DNA of 64,000 nucleotides from G965205255 sp965205255 (GCA_965205255.1 OZ242051.1:62001-126000); one strand, 5' to 3'. Shown: positions 34,209-44,139, counted from the first letter of the stretch. A program made the numbers and translations. Notes: a model not told the origin generated them from the sequence alone.

Positions 34209-35678
34209 TTAAAAAGTAATGCCTGGCGATAACACCTCAGGCAATGTTAAAGTATCAGCTTGAACGCTGGCTACAGGATAGGCACAATAATCGGCTGCAT
34301 ACCAGGCACTCGGGCGATGATTTCCACTGGCTCCCACTCCGCCAAAAGGCGCTGTACCAGCTGCACCAGTAGTTTGCTTGTTCCAGTTAACAATACCTGC
34401 ACGAATATATTGTTCAAAATAAGAATAACGGTCTGCATTGAGGCTGAATAATCCGGCTGATAAACCAAAACGCGTGTTATTTGCCATCTTAACTGCCTCC
34501 TCAAAATCATCATAACGAATAACCTGAACTAAAGGCCCGAAATACTCTTCGTCCGGCAAGTCATTAATGGCGGTCACATCAATGATGCCCGGAGAAATCC
34601 ATGCTTTACCCTGTGGCAATTGCTTGCTTGGCAGTAACACCTTACCACCCAAAGATTTTAACTTTTGTTGTGCATTCAGAATCATTTTTGCTGCAGAAGC
34701 TGATATCACAGGCCCCATAAACGGTTTATCTTCATCATCCCAAGCTCCTATTTTCAGCTTACTTGTTGCACACGTTAATGTATCAACCAATTTATCACCC
34801 TGCTTTCCTGCAGGAATAAATACACGTCTGGCACAGGTACAACGCTGACCAGAAGTAATAAACGACGATTGAATTATTCCGTAAACAGTCGCATCAATTT
34901 CAACAGAGTCATCGACAATAAGTGGATTATTACCCCCCATTTCAAGGGCAAGTATTTTTTCTGGCTGACCAGCAAACAGCCTATGCAATAATTGTCCTGT
35001 TTGAGAACTTCCAGTAAAAAGCAAACCATCAATATTCGGATGCGTCGACAATACTTTACCCGTATTAACCTGTCCCTGAACAAGGTTTACAACACCAGAA
35101 GGTAGCCCTGCCTGCTCCCATAACCTGACCATAAACTCACCCACTGCCGGGGTTTGATCGCTTGGTTTAAACACTACCACATTGCCCGCAAGTAATGCAG
35201 GAATAATATGACCATTAGGTAGGTGGCCTGGAAAGTTATACGGACCAAATACTGCTAGCACACCATGAGGCCGATGTTTTAAAACTGTACGACCACCAGT
35301 AGGTGCCTCAGCAACTCTTATGGATGTTCTTTCGTGAAACGAGTTAATAGAAGTTGCTATCTTTCCCTGCATGGTTTTTGCTTCAATGAGTGACTCCCAT
35401 AAAGGCTTTCCGGTTTCACGTGCAATGAGCTCTCCCATAGCCGCTTCTTCAGATTTTAACTTTTCCAGGTAGGAAATAACAAACTTCTCTCTGGCTTCAA
35501 ATGATAAAGCTGCCCAGCCAGAAAAAGCCTGACGAGCACTTTCAATGGCAACATTAACATCCTCTTCTGTTGCACAATTACCTGTCCATACGACAGATTC
35601 GTCAGCAGGATTCACAGAGTTAAACGACTCACCATGCCCGGCAAACCAGCCCTGGTTATAAAATAAACTTCCTGACAT
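34209..35678 (-). CDS. astD: N-succinylglutamate 5-semialdehyde dehydrogenase
   Basis: NAD-dependent aldehyde dehydrogenase that oxidises succinylglutamic semialdehyde in the arginine succinyltransferase pathway. The 489-residue length fits AstD. Motifs: KPSDQTPAVGEF in the cofactor-binding domain, FTGSSQTG, the general base in LEMGGNNPLIV and the catalytic Cys in SGQRCTCARRVFI. It starts one base after the astA stop codon, so translation is likely coupled. The operon order astC-astA-astD is standard for gammaproteobacteria. Confidence 0.95.
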   Translation of the reverse strand: MSGSLFYNQGWFAGHGESFNSVNPADESVVWTGNCATEEDVNVAIESARQAFSGWAALSFEAREKFVISYLEKLKSEEAAMGELIARETGKPLWESLIEAKTMQGKIATSINSFHERTSIRVAEAPTGGRTVLKHRPHGVLAVFGPYNFPGHLPNGHIIPALLAGNVVVFKPSDQTPAVGEFMVRLWEQAGLPSGVVNLVQGQVNTGKVLSTHPNIDGLLFTGSSQTGQLLHRLFAGQPEKILALEMGGNNPLIVDDSVEIDATVYGIIQSSFITSGQRCTCARRVFIPAGKQGDKLVDTLTCATSKLKIGAWDDEDKPFMGPVISASAAKMILNAQQKLKSLGGKVLLPSKQLPQGKAWISPGIIDVTAINDLPDEEYFGPLVQVIRYDDFEEAVKMANNTRFGLSAGLFSLNADRYSYFEQYIRAGIVNWNKQTTGAAGTAPFGGVGASGNHRPSAWYAADYCAYPVASVQADTLTLPEVLSPGITF

Positions 35679-35679
35679 T

Positions 35680-36714
35680 TTATGCCTCCAGTTCCGGGTA
35701 TTGTGTCACAAGGCGCACAAAACCACCATCTTCAACCTGTAAGACTTCCGCTATCTCAGAGGATAGGGTTACACTTTCTTTATCAGGATTCACTGACGCA
35801 ACAGCGCAGCGAAAATCTGCAAATCCGTCATTACTAATCAGCCATTGTTCGTCTGACACGGAGCTTGTTTCGGGCGCAACTCGAACCCTTGCAATAAAGC
35901 TTTCTTTTATCGCCCGCACATCTTTGACATATGCTTCAAGAACCGGACCTGCATCAAAGGGAGCTACGTAATTACGATATATCAAACCCTCACGCTCTAA
36001 CAGTTTGACAGCAGGCACTGTTTCTTTGTGTACTTTACCTATCACCGTCTGAGCCTCTTCGGGTAACATATTGACGTAAATAGTATGGCGAGGCATTAAC
36101 TCTATGATAAAGGAGCGATCCTGACTCAACGCCTGATCCGCTTCTATAAAATCTGTTCCAATAAACTTGCGACCAATAGATTCCCAAAATGGCGAGTGTC
36201 CGTCTTCTCCTGAATAACCACGCATTTCAGCAATCAAACGCTCATGAAAAAGCTCTCGCTGAGCAGCCATAAACAAAAAACGCGACTTGGACAACAAGTG
36301 GCCAGCTCCTTTGATTTTACGGTATTCAGGCAGAAGAAAAATACTGCAAAGTTCAGAACAGCCCGTATAATCATTGCATAATGTAAGGGTTTCTACCTGA
36401 TTAAATACATTAAATCGTTGCGATGCATGTACAACAGTATTAACACGAAAGTTATACCAAGGTGCATCAAGCCCCAAGGCGGCTTCAATACCACAAACAC
36501 CCATTAACTGCTTTGTTTTTATATCTTCAAGGACAAAAAAATACAATGCCTCTTTTTTATCAATGTTTTTTTTGAACGATGCAACTGCGCGATTTAGCCG
36601 TTCTTTTACCTGTTCTTTCACAGGTTGCAATGTAGAAAGCCCAGGTCCTGTTTTATGAGCCATATCCCACAAGCTATCCCAATCCTGTTGCTCAATGGGA
36701 CGAATCACCATCAT
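35680..36714 (-). CDS. astA: Arginine N-succinyltransferase
   Basis: First enzyme of the AST pathway, which transfers succinyl from succinyl-CoA to the alpha-amino group of arginine; related pseudomonad enzymes also take ornithine. The 344-residue protein starts MMVIRPIEQQDWDSLW and shows LFLLPEYR-like SIFLLPEYRKIKGAGHLLSKSRF, MRGYSGEDGHSPFWESIGRKF and the late YVAPFDAGPVLEA, all diagnostic. It has a GNAT-like fold. It follows astC after 181 bp and is tightly joined to astD. Confidence 0.95.
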   Translation of the reverse strand: MMVIRPIEQQDWDSLWDMAHKTGPGLSTLQPVKEQVKERLNRAVASFKKNIDKKEALYFFVLEDIKTKQLMGVCGIEAALGLDAPWYNFRVNTVVHASQRFNVFNQVETLTLCNDYTGCSELCSIFLLPEYRKIKGAGHLLSKSRFLFMAAQRELFHERLIAEMRGYSGEDGHSPFWESIGRKFIGTDFIEADQALSQDRSFIIELMPRHTIYVNMLPEEAQTVIGKVHKETVPAVKLLEREGLIYRNYVAPFDAGPVLEAYVKDVRAIKESFIARVRVAPETSSVSDEQWLISNDGFADFRCAVASVNPDKESVTLSSEIAEVLQVEDGGFVRLVTQYPELEA

Positions 36715-36895
36715 AAATATCGCTCCATAATTTTGGTCTTTTCTTATCTGTAATCAATTTAAAAGGCATAAATCATTTTATAGTTTAAAAACTATAAAAT
36801 GATTTTCTCTTGAGAATAAGCTTTATAAAATGAAGAAAAATCAGTGCGTTATCATTCCAGAGAAAACTTAACACTAATTATTCTCCAGCAAATAA

Positions 36896-38116
36896 TCACC
36901 CATTAACAACGTCAGAAACCGCCGCTTCCAAACGATGTAAACCCTCTTTTATGTCTGATTCTGCAATATTAAGAGCCGGGGCAATACGTAACACATCAGG
37001 ACCTGCCACCAGACAGATCACTTTCTGTCGTACTGCAGCCTGCAAAAATTGCTTTGATTTTCCGCTCCATTCACCTGCCAGCTGGCAGCCAATCAACAAA
37101 CCTTTGCCCCTAATCTCTTTAAAAACACCAAATTTACTGTTAATGACATTGAGGCCATCAATAAACAAGTCATGACGATGAGCGACACCAGTCAAGAGTT
37201 GGTCATCTACTTCATTCAACACTGCTTTAGCCACAGAGCAGGCAAGTGGATTACCACCGTAGGTGCTTCCATGCGTACCAAAGCCTAAACTTTTAGCAAT
37301 TTTAGTGGTGGTGAGCATTGCACCAATAGGGAAACCTCCACCAAGAGCTTTCGCAGTTGTCAGAATATCCGGTACTACCTCTGTATGCATATATGCATAC
37401 AATTTACCAGTACGACCAACACCTGTTTGCACTTCATCTAAAACCATCAGGGCATTATGCTTATCACAAAGCTTACGGACAGCCTGAATAAATTCCAAGT
37501 CTGCCGGAACGACCCCACCTTCACCCTGAATAGGCTCTAAAACAACAGCGCATGTTTTATCAGAAATGGAAGATTCTAACGCTACAATATCATTAAAAGG
37601 GAGGTGAGTAATACCCGCCGGTGTTGGCTCAAACCCTTCGCAGTATTTGGGCTGACCACCTACACTAACAGTAAAGAGTGACCGGCCATGAAATGCTTTA
37701 TTAAATGCAATAATTTCATGCTTCTCAGCGCCGAAATGATCATACGCATATTTACGGGCAAGTTTAAAAGCTGCCTCATTGGCTTCTGAGCCAGAATTAC
37801 AAAAAAACACTTTATCAGCAAAAGTGCGATTCACCAAAATTTTAGCCAATTCTAACGCAGGCTCGTTGGTAAAAACATTACTTAAGTGCCAAACTTTTTG
37901 GCTTTGCTCATCAAGTGCCTGCATAAGCTTTGGGTGAGAGTGCCCTAAAACATTTACAGCAATTCCACTGCTAAAATCAACATACTCAATTCCCTGTTGG
38001 TCCCAAATGCGTGTTCCCTTGCCCTTAACTGGCACCACTGTCTGAGGGTTATAATTGGGAACCATGACTTCATCAAAGGTTTCCCTGGAAACTGAGAATT
38101 CCTTTTTCATACTCAT
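36896..38116 (-). CDS. astC: Succinylornithine/acetylornithine aminotransferase
   Basis: Pyridoxal-phosphate class III aminotransferase of 406 residues. In this operon it should act as AstC on succinylornithine, but ArgD-type enzymes often serve both catabolism and biosynthesis. Visible motifs: FCNSGSEANEAAFKLARKY, FHGRSLFTVSVGGQPKY, VLDEVQTGVGRTGKLYAY and the PLP lysine in TTAKALGGGFPIGAM. It is the first gene of the leftward operon; the sequence before it contains an inverted repeat and a possible ArgR site. A clear choice between astC and argD is not possible without phylogeny. Confidence 0.9.
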   Translation of the reverse strand: MSMKKEFSVSRETFDEVMVPNYNPQTVVPVKGKGTRIWDQQGIEYVDFSSGIAVNVLGHSHPKLMQALDEQSQKVWHLSNVFTNEPALELAKILVNRTFADKVFFCNSGSEANEAAFKLARKYAYDHFGAEKHEIIAFNKAFHGRSLFTVSVGGQPKYCEGFEPTPAGITHLPFNDIVALESSISDKTCAVVLEPIQGEGGVVPADLEFIQAVRKLCDKHNALMVLDEVQTGVGRTGKLYAYMHTEVVPDILTTAKALGGGFPIGAMLTTTKIAKSLGFGTHGSTYGGNPLACSVAKAVLNEVDDQLLTGVAHRHDLFIDGLNVINSKFGVFKEIRGKGLLIGCQLAGEWSGKSKQFLQAAVRQKVICLVAGPDVLRIAPALNIAESDIKEGLHRLEAAVSDVVNG

Positions 38117-38178
38117 CTACCACCTTATTATCACAATTTCACATCTCTTTACTTATATGCCTTACTCACAAAAGCAAA

Positions 38179-38209
38179 CATAAATAATCAAAACAACAAA
38201 TTATTTATG
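38179..38209. promoter_or_regulatory. Inverted repeat upstream of astC
   Basis: Perfect 10-bp arms cataaataat (38179-38188) and attatttatg (38200-38209) with an 11-bp spacer, 63 bp before the astC start. It has no T-tract and is placed like an operator. The binding protein is unknown. Confidence 0.45.
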
Positions 38210-38323
38210 CCACATGATACTATGGAAATAGAAAAACCGATAGTATCAAAATTATGAGTTTCAGTGTATGACTATGATCGTGTATCTTATACATAAATCA
38301 AATCAAATTGCGGGTTTTATTCG

Positions 38324-38339
38324 TTGAATAATCATCCAT
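38324..38339. promoter_or_regulatory. Possible ArgR-type box
   Basis: TTGAATAATCATCCAT resembles an ARG box (TGAAT-N4-ATTCA) with one mismatch in the second half-site. No second box at the usual 3-bp spacing was seen, so support is modest. Confidence 0.3.
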
Positions 38340-38560
38340 AACCCGACCAAATAATCCTGATTTTATTTTCTCCTGGATGGGTTCAAGAAATTCATTAATG
38401 TGCTTTTAAACCCCACTGCGCAATGGAAGAATACATTATTTCTTACCAGTTTATTCATCTCATCTGGTTTGTGTATATTTCAGTAGTCAGAAGTCAGTAG
38501 TCAGTAGCTAAAATCTCTTTAGGAGTCGCTTAAATGGGCTTTAAAACAATTAAAATGCTT

Positions 38561-39070
38561 TTAGCTGACCGGCCGGATATGCAGATTATCAAGCCCTTTT
38601 GTACCCAGTTGTGCTTTAATATCAACAATCTTCTGTCCGCTTGGTAAAATAAGTTCAGGCGCTATATCACACAGAGGAACGATCACAAAGTTACGAAGGT
38701 GCATTTGCGGGTGAGGAATTTTTAGATGGTTTTTAGTAATTATTTCATCTCCATATAGCAAAATATCTAAATCCAGTGTCCTTGCTCCCCAACGCTCTTT
38801 TCTGACTCTTCCCTGGGCATTTTCAATCGATTGCAAACGATCCAAAAGTTGATCTGGGTTACTGTCTGTTTTTATAGCAAGTACACCATTATAATAAACA
38901 GGCTGATTCTTTGGGCCCAAGGGGAGACTTTTGTATATATCTGAAACAGATAAAATATTTGTATTGCCTAGGCTGGCTATTGATTCAACTGCACAAAACA
39001 ACTGTCGCAAAGGATCATTGAGATTACTTCCCATGGCTATATAACATAAAACCTGCGTTTTATCGCTCAT
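38561..39070 (-). CDS. folK: 6-hydroxymethyl-7,8-dihydropterin pyrophosphokinase
   Basis: HPPK transfers pyrophosphate from ATP to the pterin in folate synthesis. The 169-residue protein shows CYIAMGSNLNDP at the start, SDIYKSLPLGPKNQPVYYNGVL, then KERWGARTLDLDILLYGDE with the catalytic Asp pair, and LKIPHPQMHLRNFVIVPLCDIAP. All are family hallmarks. It starts 14 bp after pcnB, the same gene pair as in Escherichia coli and relatives, and should be cotranscribed with it. Confidence 0.96.
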   Translation of the reverse strand: MSDKTQVLCYIAMGSNLNDPLRQLFCAVESIASLGNTNILSVSDIYKSLPLGPKNQPVYYNGVLAIKTDSNPDQLLDRLQSIENAQGRVRKERWGARTLDLDILLYGDEIITKNHLKIPHPQMHLRNFVIVPLCDIAPELILPSGQKIVDIKAQLGTKGLDNLHIRPVS

Positions 39071-39084
39071 GAAACAACTCTTGT

Positions 39085-40473
39085 TTATCGATTAAAGTAA
39101 CCTGGTTTTTTTCTGCTTTTAGCATAAGCATGTTGTTTATTGCGCTGGGTATATGAAAATTGTTTTCCTGATTCAACCGGATGTTCTTTTTGGTAGTCTG
39201 TCCACCATGAGCCTGCGTTGTTAAGGTATTCACCTGTCTTCTCACGCAATAATAAAAAATCATATGCAGCTCTGAAACGAGGCTGAGAGACAATACTTTC
39301 AATCTTTCTGGGTGAATGTTTAACCAATCTATCTTGTAAAAACCAGATTTCCCTAACTGCAAAAGTGAATCGTTTAGGCACAGCTATTCGTAGACATTGC
39401 TTTCGGATCGTTTCATTGGATGCTTCTTCCAGAGCTATGGCATAATGAGTGCCATTGCTGATCAATGCCTGCTGTCTCAGCTGCATAGGATGCCACAATA
39501 GGGCTGCATAGATAAATGCGGGTGTAACAGGACGGTTTTGCTGAATTCTTAAATCGCTGCTCTTAAGTGCTGCCTTAAATAATTGTTCTGCCTGAAGGTG
39601 GTCTTTCATAACGGATGACGCTTCCGGAAAAAGATGTTCGAAGAGTTGTAAGCGCTGAAGTTCTTCCATGGTATTGAGACCATTGCCATTTAACAGCAAC
39701 TTCAAAGATTCATCAAATAGCCGAGCTGATGGAATGCCGTCAAGTAACGAGGCAAGTTCAAATATAGGTGATTCGGTTTCGGGCTCTATAGAAAAATTAA
39801 GTTTGGCGGCAAATCTGGCCGCCCTCAACATTCGTACAGGGTCTTCACTGTATCGCATGCGGGGATTACCAAGTAATCGAATGGTCTTCATCTTAAGGTC
39901 TGTCATGCCTGTTGAAAAATCAATCAATTGTGGAGAGCTTTTACCTTCAGTTCCCGGTGAGAAATAAAAGGCATTAATTGTAAAATCTCGGCGCTCTGCA
40001 TCATCTTCTAATGATCCGTAGACATTATCACGCAATATTCGTCCACGATTATCACGTGTTGCTTCTTTCTTTTCCCTCCCTTCATGGCTTGCCCGAAAGG
40101 TCGCTACTTCGATAACTTCACGCCCGAATAATACGTGTATTAACTTAAAACGACGACCTATTATGCGAGAGTTACGAAAAATCGAGCGCACTTGTTCGGG
40201 GCGGGCATTGGTTGCTATGTCAAAGTCTTTAGGATGAAGACCCAGTAAAAGATCCCGAATACACCCTCCAACAAGGTACGCCTCATAGCCAAAGTCATTC
40301 AGTCTGTGAACCACTTTAAGAGCATTACTACTAATTGAGTGTAAGGGAATATCAATAAAGTTATCATCAACATCTTTCTCTGTACATTCCTGAGCGCAGG
40401 AGCTTTGCTTTGAAGAAAGTTTGCCTGAAAACAAGCTCAACCAGTTTTTGAATATATTTCTCAGTTTATCCAT
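39085..40473 (-). CDS. pcnB: Poly(A) polymerase I
   Basis: Adds 3' poly(A) tails that mark RNA for decay. The 462-residue protein has the nucleotidyltransferase class II core: YLVGGCIRDLLLG (nucleotide-binding), KDFDIATNARPEQV with catalytic Asp residues, IGRRFKLIHV and FTINAFYF. The basic C-terminal tail (RNKQHAYAKSRKKPG) fits PcnB rather than CCA-adding enzyme, as does its pairing with folK. The start at ATG 40473 gives an N-terminal leader with two Cys. dksA and gluQ, which precede pcnB in E. coli, are not here. Confidence 0.95.
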   Translation of the reverse strand: MDKLRNIFKNWLSLFSGKLSSKQSSCAQECTEKDVDDNFIDIPLHSISSNALKVVHRLNDFGYEAYLVGGCIRDLLLGLHPKDFDIATNARPEQVRSIFRNSRIIGRRFKLIHVLFGREVIEVATFRASHEGREKKEATRDNRGRILRDNVYGSLEDDAERRDFTINAFYFSPGTEGKSSPQLIDFSTGMTDLKMKTIRLLGNPRMRYSEDPVRMLRAARFAAKLNFSIEPETESPIFELASLLDGIPSARLFDESLKLLLNGNGLNTMEELQRLQLFEHLFPEASSVMKDHLQAEQLFKAALKSSDLRIQQNRPVTPAFIYAALLWHPMQLRQQALISNGTHYAIALEEASNETIRKQCLRIAVPKRFTFAVREIWFLQDRLVKHSPRKIESIVSQPRFRAAYDFLLLREKTGEYLNNAGSWWTDYQKEHPVESGKQFSYTQRNKQHAYAKSRKKPGYFNR

Positions 40474-40592
40474 AAAATACTATTTAACACTCACAAAATA
40501 ATCTATCGTTTTCCCTTCTTGCCAAGGAAAAGAACAGGTAGTCGAACATATTAACCGAACAAGCTGATAAATCAAAACAACAGGCACAATGG

Positions 40593-41327
40593 TCAGCTTT
40601 GCATATAAAGCCACCAGATCATATCACTGGGGCAAGATTCTCCCACTAACTTGCTTACAATATCACTGGCTTGAATGGTTCTCATATTTTGTAGCCAGGC
40701 ATCATCATCAAGTTTCTCTTCAATATACCAGTCCGGAAACGAATGAATCTGTTTATTATAATAAGCCAACGGAAAATTAATAGTGCGTGGAAGCTTGGGT
40801 AGCTGGCTATAAAACGCAGTTAAACATTGTTTCATTAATTTTTCACCCAACATATTTCGCTTTTGAATATAGGCAGAAGTCTCATGTTCATATTTTTTTG
40901 CATAGGGTTGCATTAGTTCTGTGTATCGTTCCTTTACACACTGTTCAAAGCTTTTGTTCACCCGATTTTTTCCAAATTCAAGTATTTCACAGGCATGTTC
41001 AGACTTTTCCTTATTGGCATTACTAATTTCTGTATACCAAAATGCATTCAAACCCAGAGCTTTTTGTGATTCAATTAATGAAATTAAAAACAGATTTTCA
41101 GATGGTGAAAAGCAAGTAGCACGATCTGATAAGCGCAAAGGCACGTCAAGAATAATTTCAGCTCCACCCTCTATTTGTACCTTTCTTTGTTCCCGAATGT
41201 TACTACAAAAGTTATTCTTACCATTGCTTATAAAAGCTGCATGCAAAAATGTTGGTAAAAAGGCAACAGATAAGACTGATATCATTATACCTGTTTTTAT
41301 CTTGCACCATGATTTTTTTCTTAACAT
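40593..41327 (-). CDS. Exported protein of unknown function
   Basis: A 244-residue protein with an N-terminal hydrophobic export signal (about residues 13-31, ending FLHA, preceded by a basic MLRKKSWCKIK). The mature part has seven or so cysteines, including CSNI, CFSPSEN, HACEIL, FEQCVKERY, KQCLTAF and ESCPSD, and is helical and charged. I do not recognise a family. It lies 119 bp upstream of pcnB in the same direction but is separated by a gap without a terminator, so cotranscription is open. It is divergent from the porin gene. No sign of truncation. Confidence 0.6.
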   Translation of the reverse strand: MLRKKSWCKIKTGIMISVLSVAFLPTFLHAAFISNGKNNFCSNIREQRKVQIEGGAEIILDVPLRLSDRATCFSPSENLFLISLIESQKALGLNAFWYTEISNANKEKSEHACEILEFGKNRVNKSFEQCVKERYTELMQPYAKKYEHETSAYIQKRNMLGEKLMKQCLTAFYSQLPKLPRTINFPLAYYNKQIHSFPDWYIEEKLDDDAWLQNMRTIQASDIVSKLVGESCPSDMIWWLYMQS

Positions 41328-41734
41328 TGGTTAATCCACTCCCTGGAGTTATTAGCAAACTTTTCATTATAATTATACTAACCATAGTTACTACTTTCAT
41401 CATTTATATAGCAACTACAACTAAAACTTTTATTCTTTCTTAATACAACAAAAATAAATAAGTGTATATCCATATTTCATGTGACATTACTATGATTTAC
41501 CTCATACTTCTTCACGTCAGGAATTACTGTGTTAGCAAGTGCTTTGTTTGATCTTGGTTAATGCAGGCAAATAACTACAAACTGATCAACAATAGCTGTA
41601 ATTGTGACAGGCAATCTCAATATGATTTAAAGAAAAATTCATAACACAAATAACCAAGCTTTGTATATTTAGCAAATAAAAATAATTCACAAAGCACTAA
41701 GTAATTAGTACTATTATTCGGAGTAGTATTGTCG
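41328..41734. other. Intergenic region between divergent genes
   Basis: About 400 bp, AT-rich. It must contain promoters for the exported protein (leftward) and the porin (rightward). No repeat or frame that I can support. Confidence 0.5.
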
Positions 41735-43252
41735 ATGAATAAATTTGCACTGATGGTAATTGCGGTAGCTGTTTTTTTTTCAGGTTATAGGATAGCATTG
41801 GCCGACAACAATTCTTACAACGGAGATCTTTTTAACTCATCTGAAGCTCTTCCGGAAAACAATCAGGAAGACCTATCAGCACAAGATTACCTAACAAAAG
41901 ACTTAAAGAAACAGCCTGCAACGAAGGCAGAACGATTTACTCTTGGGTTTTCAAGGTTTGAAAGTCGTTTTCTCAAAGATTCGCATTTTTCTGTCAATTT
42001 GCGAAATCAGTATATATCACGAAAATACAGCCATGCAGAAAAGAGTGGTCTGGAGAAGCCGGCAGATCGTTCACAATGGGGACAAAGCATTAGTCTTGAT
42101 TACATCTCTGGTTATGCTTTTGGTTTTGCAGGTATAGACACCTCTCTTTATGGTGCACTTAAACTTGCTGGTAAGCACCCGCAAAATGGCGTTGATGAGC
42201 TTTTACATACTATAAAAAAAGGTACTAAATTCAGTGACAGTTATTCACGAATTGGCCGGCTAAATACCAAATTTTTTCTGGGCGATAACGATAACAATGT
42301 TGTGTTACGTTATGGTTTTATCGGTGTTAACACCTCTATTTTGGCAGACAGTCAGTCCCGTTTGTTAGAAAGCTCTTTTCGTGGAGGTAGTGTAGATGCG
42401 GTGCTATCAGAGTTTAATGGACTGAAAATTTATGGTTTTTTCCTTGACAGAATTGCTCATCGCAGTGGAAATAGTTATGACCGTTTCATAGCAAAAAATG
42501 GTAAGAAGATAGATGATATTCAGATTGCAGGTGCAGCTTACACCTTTAAAAGCTTGGAAGACCTGGAAAATTTTGTATACGTAAATGGAGAAGCAGGTAA
42601 AAGTAAAAACTATACCAAGCATTACTTTGGGCAAATTTCTTATAACTTCAAGGCAAATCAGGATGTGAACTTTTTAGCAAATCTTCAGTATCGCTTGGGG
42701 CAGAAAGCAGGAAAATTATGGGATGGCAAAATTAACGGCTATGATAAAAAAGCCAGCCAGGTGAATGCTAATATTCTTGGTGCTTTCAGCGACATAAAAG
42801 TCGGTTTTTCATACAGTCATACTAATGCTAAAAACAACAAAAATAATATCACGGGCTTAAAAAGCCACCAGTTTAACTATGAGCTAATAGCAAATGATTA
42901 TGGTAAAACTGCTTCCTGGACATCACGTCAGGTTTCAAATTTTAACTACGATAAGGAAGGCGCTTATCAACTAATGGCTGGATACGATTTTACTAAAGCT
43001 GGTCTTTCTGGTCTAAGCAGTAGTCTTTCTCATACTTATGGCTCTGGAATGAACAAAGCCATCGGTTTGAAAAATGAGCAGGAAACGGATCTAGGTGTAA
43101 CCTATGAGTTTCAGCAATCACAGCTTAAAGGTCTGTCCTTAAAACTGGAACAGGCTTGGTATGTTAGTCGTAACCTTGCCGGCTCTATGGTCAAGGCCAA
43201 CCGTTTAAGAGATACACGTGTTTATGCTAACTACAATGCATTAATTTTTTAA
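41735..43252 (+). CDS. OprD-family outer-membrane porin
   Basis: Beta-barrel channel for small solutes such as amino acids, peptides or sugars. From the ATG at 41735 (MNKFALMVIAVAVFFSGYRIALA, a signal peptide, broken after ALA) the product has 505 residues; a TTG two codons earlier has better spacing to GGAG. Many alternating beta segments follow, with family-like passages SQSRLLESSFRGGSVD, YGFFLDRIAHRSGNSYDRF and the GMNKAIGLKNEQETDLGVTYEF end. It ends in Phe (NALIF), as outer-membrane proteins do. It has its own terminator. The substrate cannot be told from sequence. Confidence 0.85.
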   Translation: MNKFALMVIAVAVFFSGYRIALADNNSYNGDLFNSSEALPENNQEDLSAQDYLTKDLKKQPATKAERFTLGFSRFESRFLKDSHFSVNLRNQYISRKYSHAEKSGLEKPADRSQWGQSISLDYISGYAFGFAGIDTSLYGALKLAGKHPQNGVDELLHTIKKGTKFSDSYSRIGRLNTKFFLGDNDNNVVLRYGFIGVNTSILADSQSRLLESSFRGGSVDAVLSEFNGLKIYGFFLDRIAHRSGNSYDRFIAKNGKKIDDIQIAGAAYTFKSLEDLENFVYVNGEAGKSKNYTKHYFGQISYNFKANQDVNFLANLQYRLGQKAGKLWDGKINGYDKKASQVNANILGAFSDIKVGFSYSHTNAKNNKNNITGLKSHQFNYELIANDYGKTASWTSRQVSNFNYDKEGAYQLMAGYDFTKAGLSGLSSSLSHTYGSGMNKAIGLKNEQETDLGVTYEFQQSQLKGLSLKLEQAWYVSRNLAGSMVKANRLRDTRVYANYNALIF

Positions 43253-43611
43253 GCACCTTTTTTTATTACAACCCAAAATGGTCATGTGCTTTCAAAGGTC
43301 ATCATTAGATGACCTTTTTTATCACTGCTAACCGCTACAGTTAAAAACCGACATTTGTTTTTTATAGCACCTGCACTTTCAACTGGTTTTTTGTATAGCG
43401 GGCATAGGAAAGAGACTTAACGCATGATCGAAAAGCCAATGCAACGAAAAATCAGAAATTGATGTTTGTCTGATCTCATTAATTTTTAATGACTGAAATT
43501 CTTGGGTATGTGACCATTAAAAGAAAAGCTCATAAAACCTTTAAAAAAGATTGTGTCAGGTTTTCTAAAAGCGCTACTATCTGTTCATGTAGTTAAACAA
43601 CAGAGGCTGAT
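43253..43611. other. Intergenic region after the porin gene
   Basis: 359 bp. It contains the porin terminator, listed separately. The remainder before nrdR carries no recognisable feature. Confidence 0.5.
43294..43320 (+). terminator. Rho-independent terminator of the porin gene
   Basis: A 10-bp perfect stem (aaaggtcatc/gatgaccttt) with an ATTA loop and a run of T at 43315-43320, 42 bp past the stop codon. Confidence 0.9.
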
Positions 43612-44067
43612 ATGCATTGCCCTTTTTGTAACACAGAAGACACTAAAGTTGTAGATTCTCGACTGGTAAACGATGGTGTACAAGTGCGAAGGCGCCGCAC
43701 TTGTACATCCTGTGGTGAAAGGTTTACTACATTTGAGAGAGTCGAGTTAATGATGCCCCGTATTGTAAAGCGGGATGGAATGCGTGAACTGTTTTTAGAA
43801 GAAAAGCTCAGAAATGGAATTCTTAGAGCTTTGGAAAAACGTCCGGTCAGCATGGATGCCACTGAAAATGCTATCCATCATATTATGGCTCAGTTACGGG
43901 CATCGGGTGAGAAAGAAATAGGTGCCAGATTTGTGGGAGATTTAGTTATGGAGGCATTGAAAAACCTGGATGAAGTAGCCTACATTCGCTTTGCTTCAGT
44001 CTATAGATGTTTTCAGGATTTAGACGAGTTTCGTGAAGAAATAGACCGTTTAGAAAAAAAATCTTAA
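43612..44067 (+). CDS. nrdR: Transcriptional repressor of ribonucleotide reductase genes
   Basis: NrdR binds NrdR boxes and senses ATP/dATP. The 151-residue protein has the N-terminal zinc ribbon MHCPFCNTEDTKVVDSR...RRRTCTSCGERFTTFE with its four Cys and the ATP-cone from about residue 49 (PRIVKRDGMRELFLEEKL). The ATG at 43612 follows GAGGCTGAT. It opens the conserved cluster nrdR-ribD-ribH-nusB seen also in Escherichia coli. Confidence 0.97.
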   Translation: MHCPFCNTEDTKVVDSRLVNDGVQVRRRRTCTSCGERFTTFERVELMMPRIVKRDGMRELFLEEKLRNGILRALEKRPVSMDATENAIHHIMAQLRASGEKEIGARFVGDLVMEALKNLDEVAYIRFASVYRCFQDLDEFREEIDRLEKKS

Positions 44068-44139
44068 CACTAATTTATTTGTTTCAGATAATAAGATCAA
44101 TATGATTTTATTGTTTGCATGTAAAGGTAATATAATTTT

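Larger units (their letters stand above)
38117..38560. other. Intergenic region, control region of the ast operon
   Basis: 444 bp with no gene. It carries the two candidate regulatory sites listed separately, and short direct repeats of cagtagtcag type at about 38478-38510. Confidence 0.5.
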
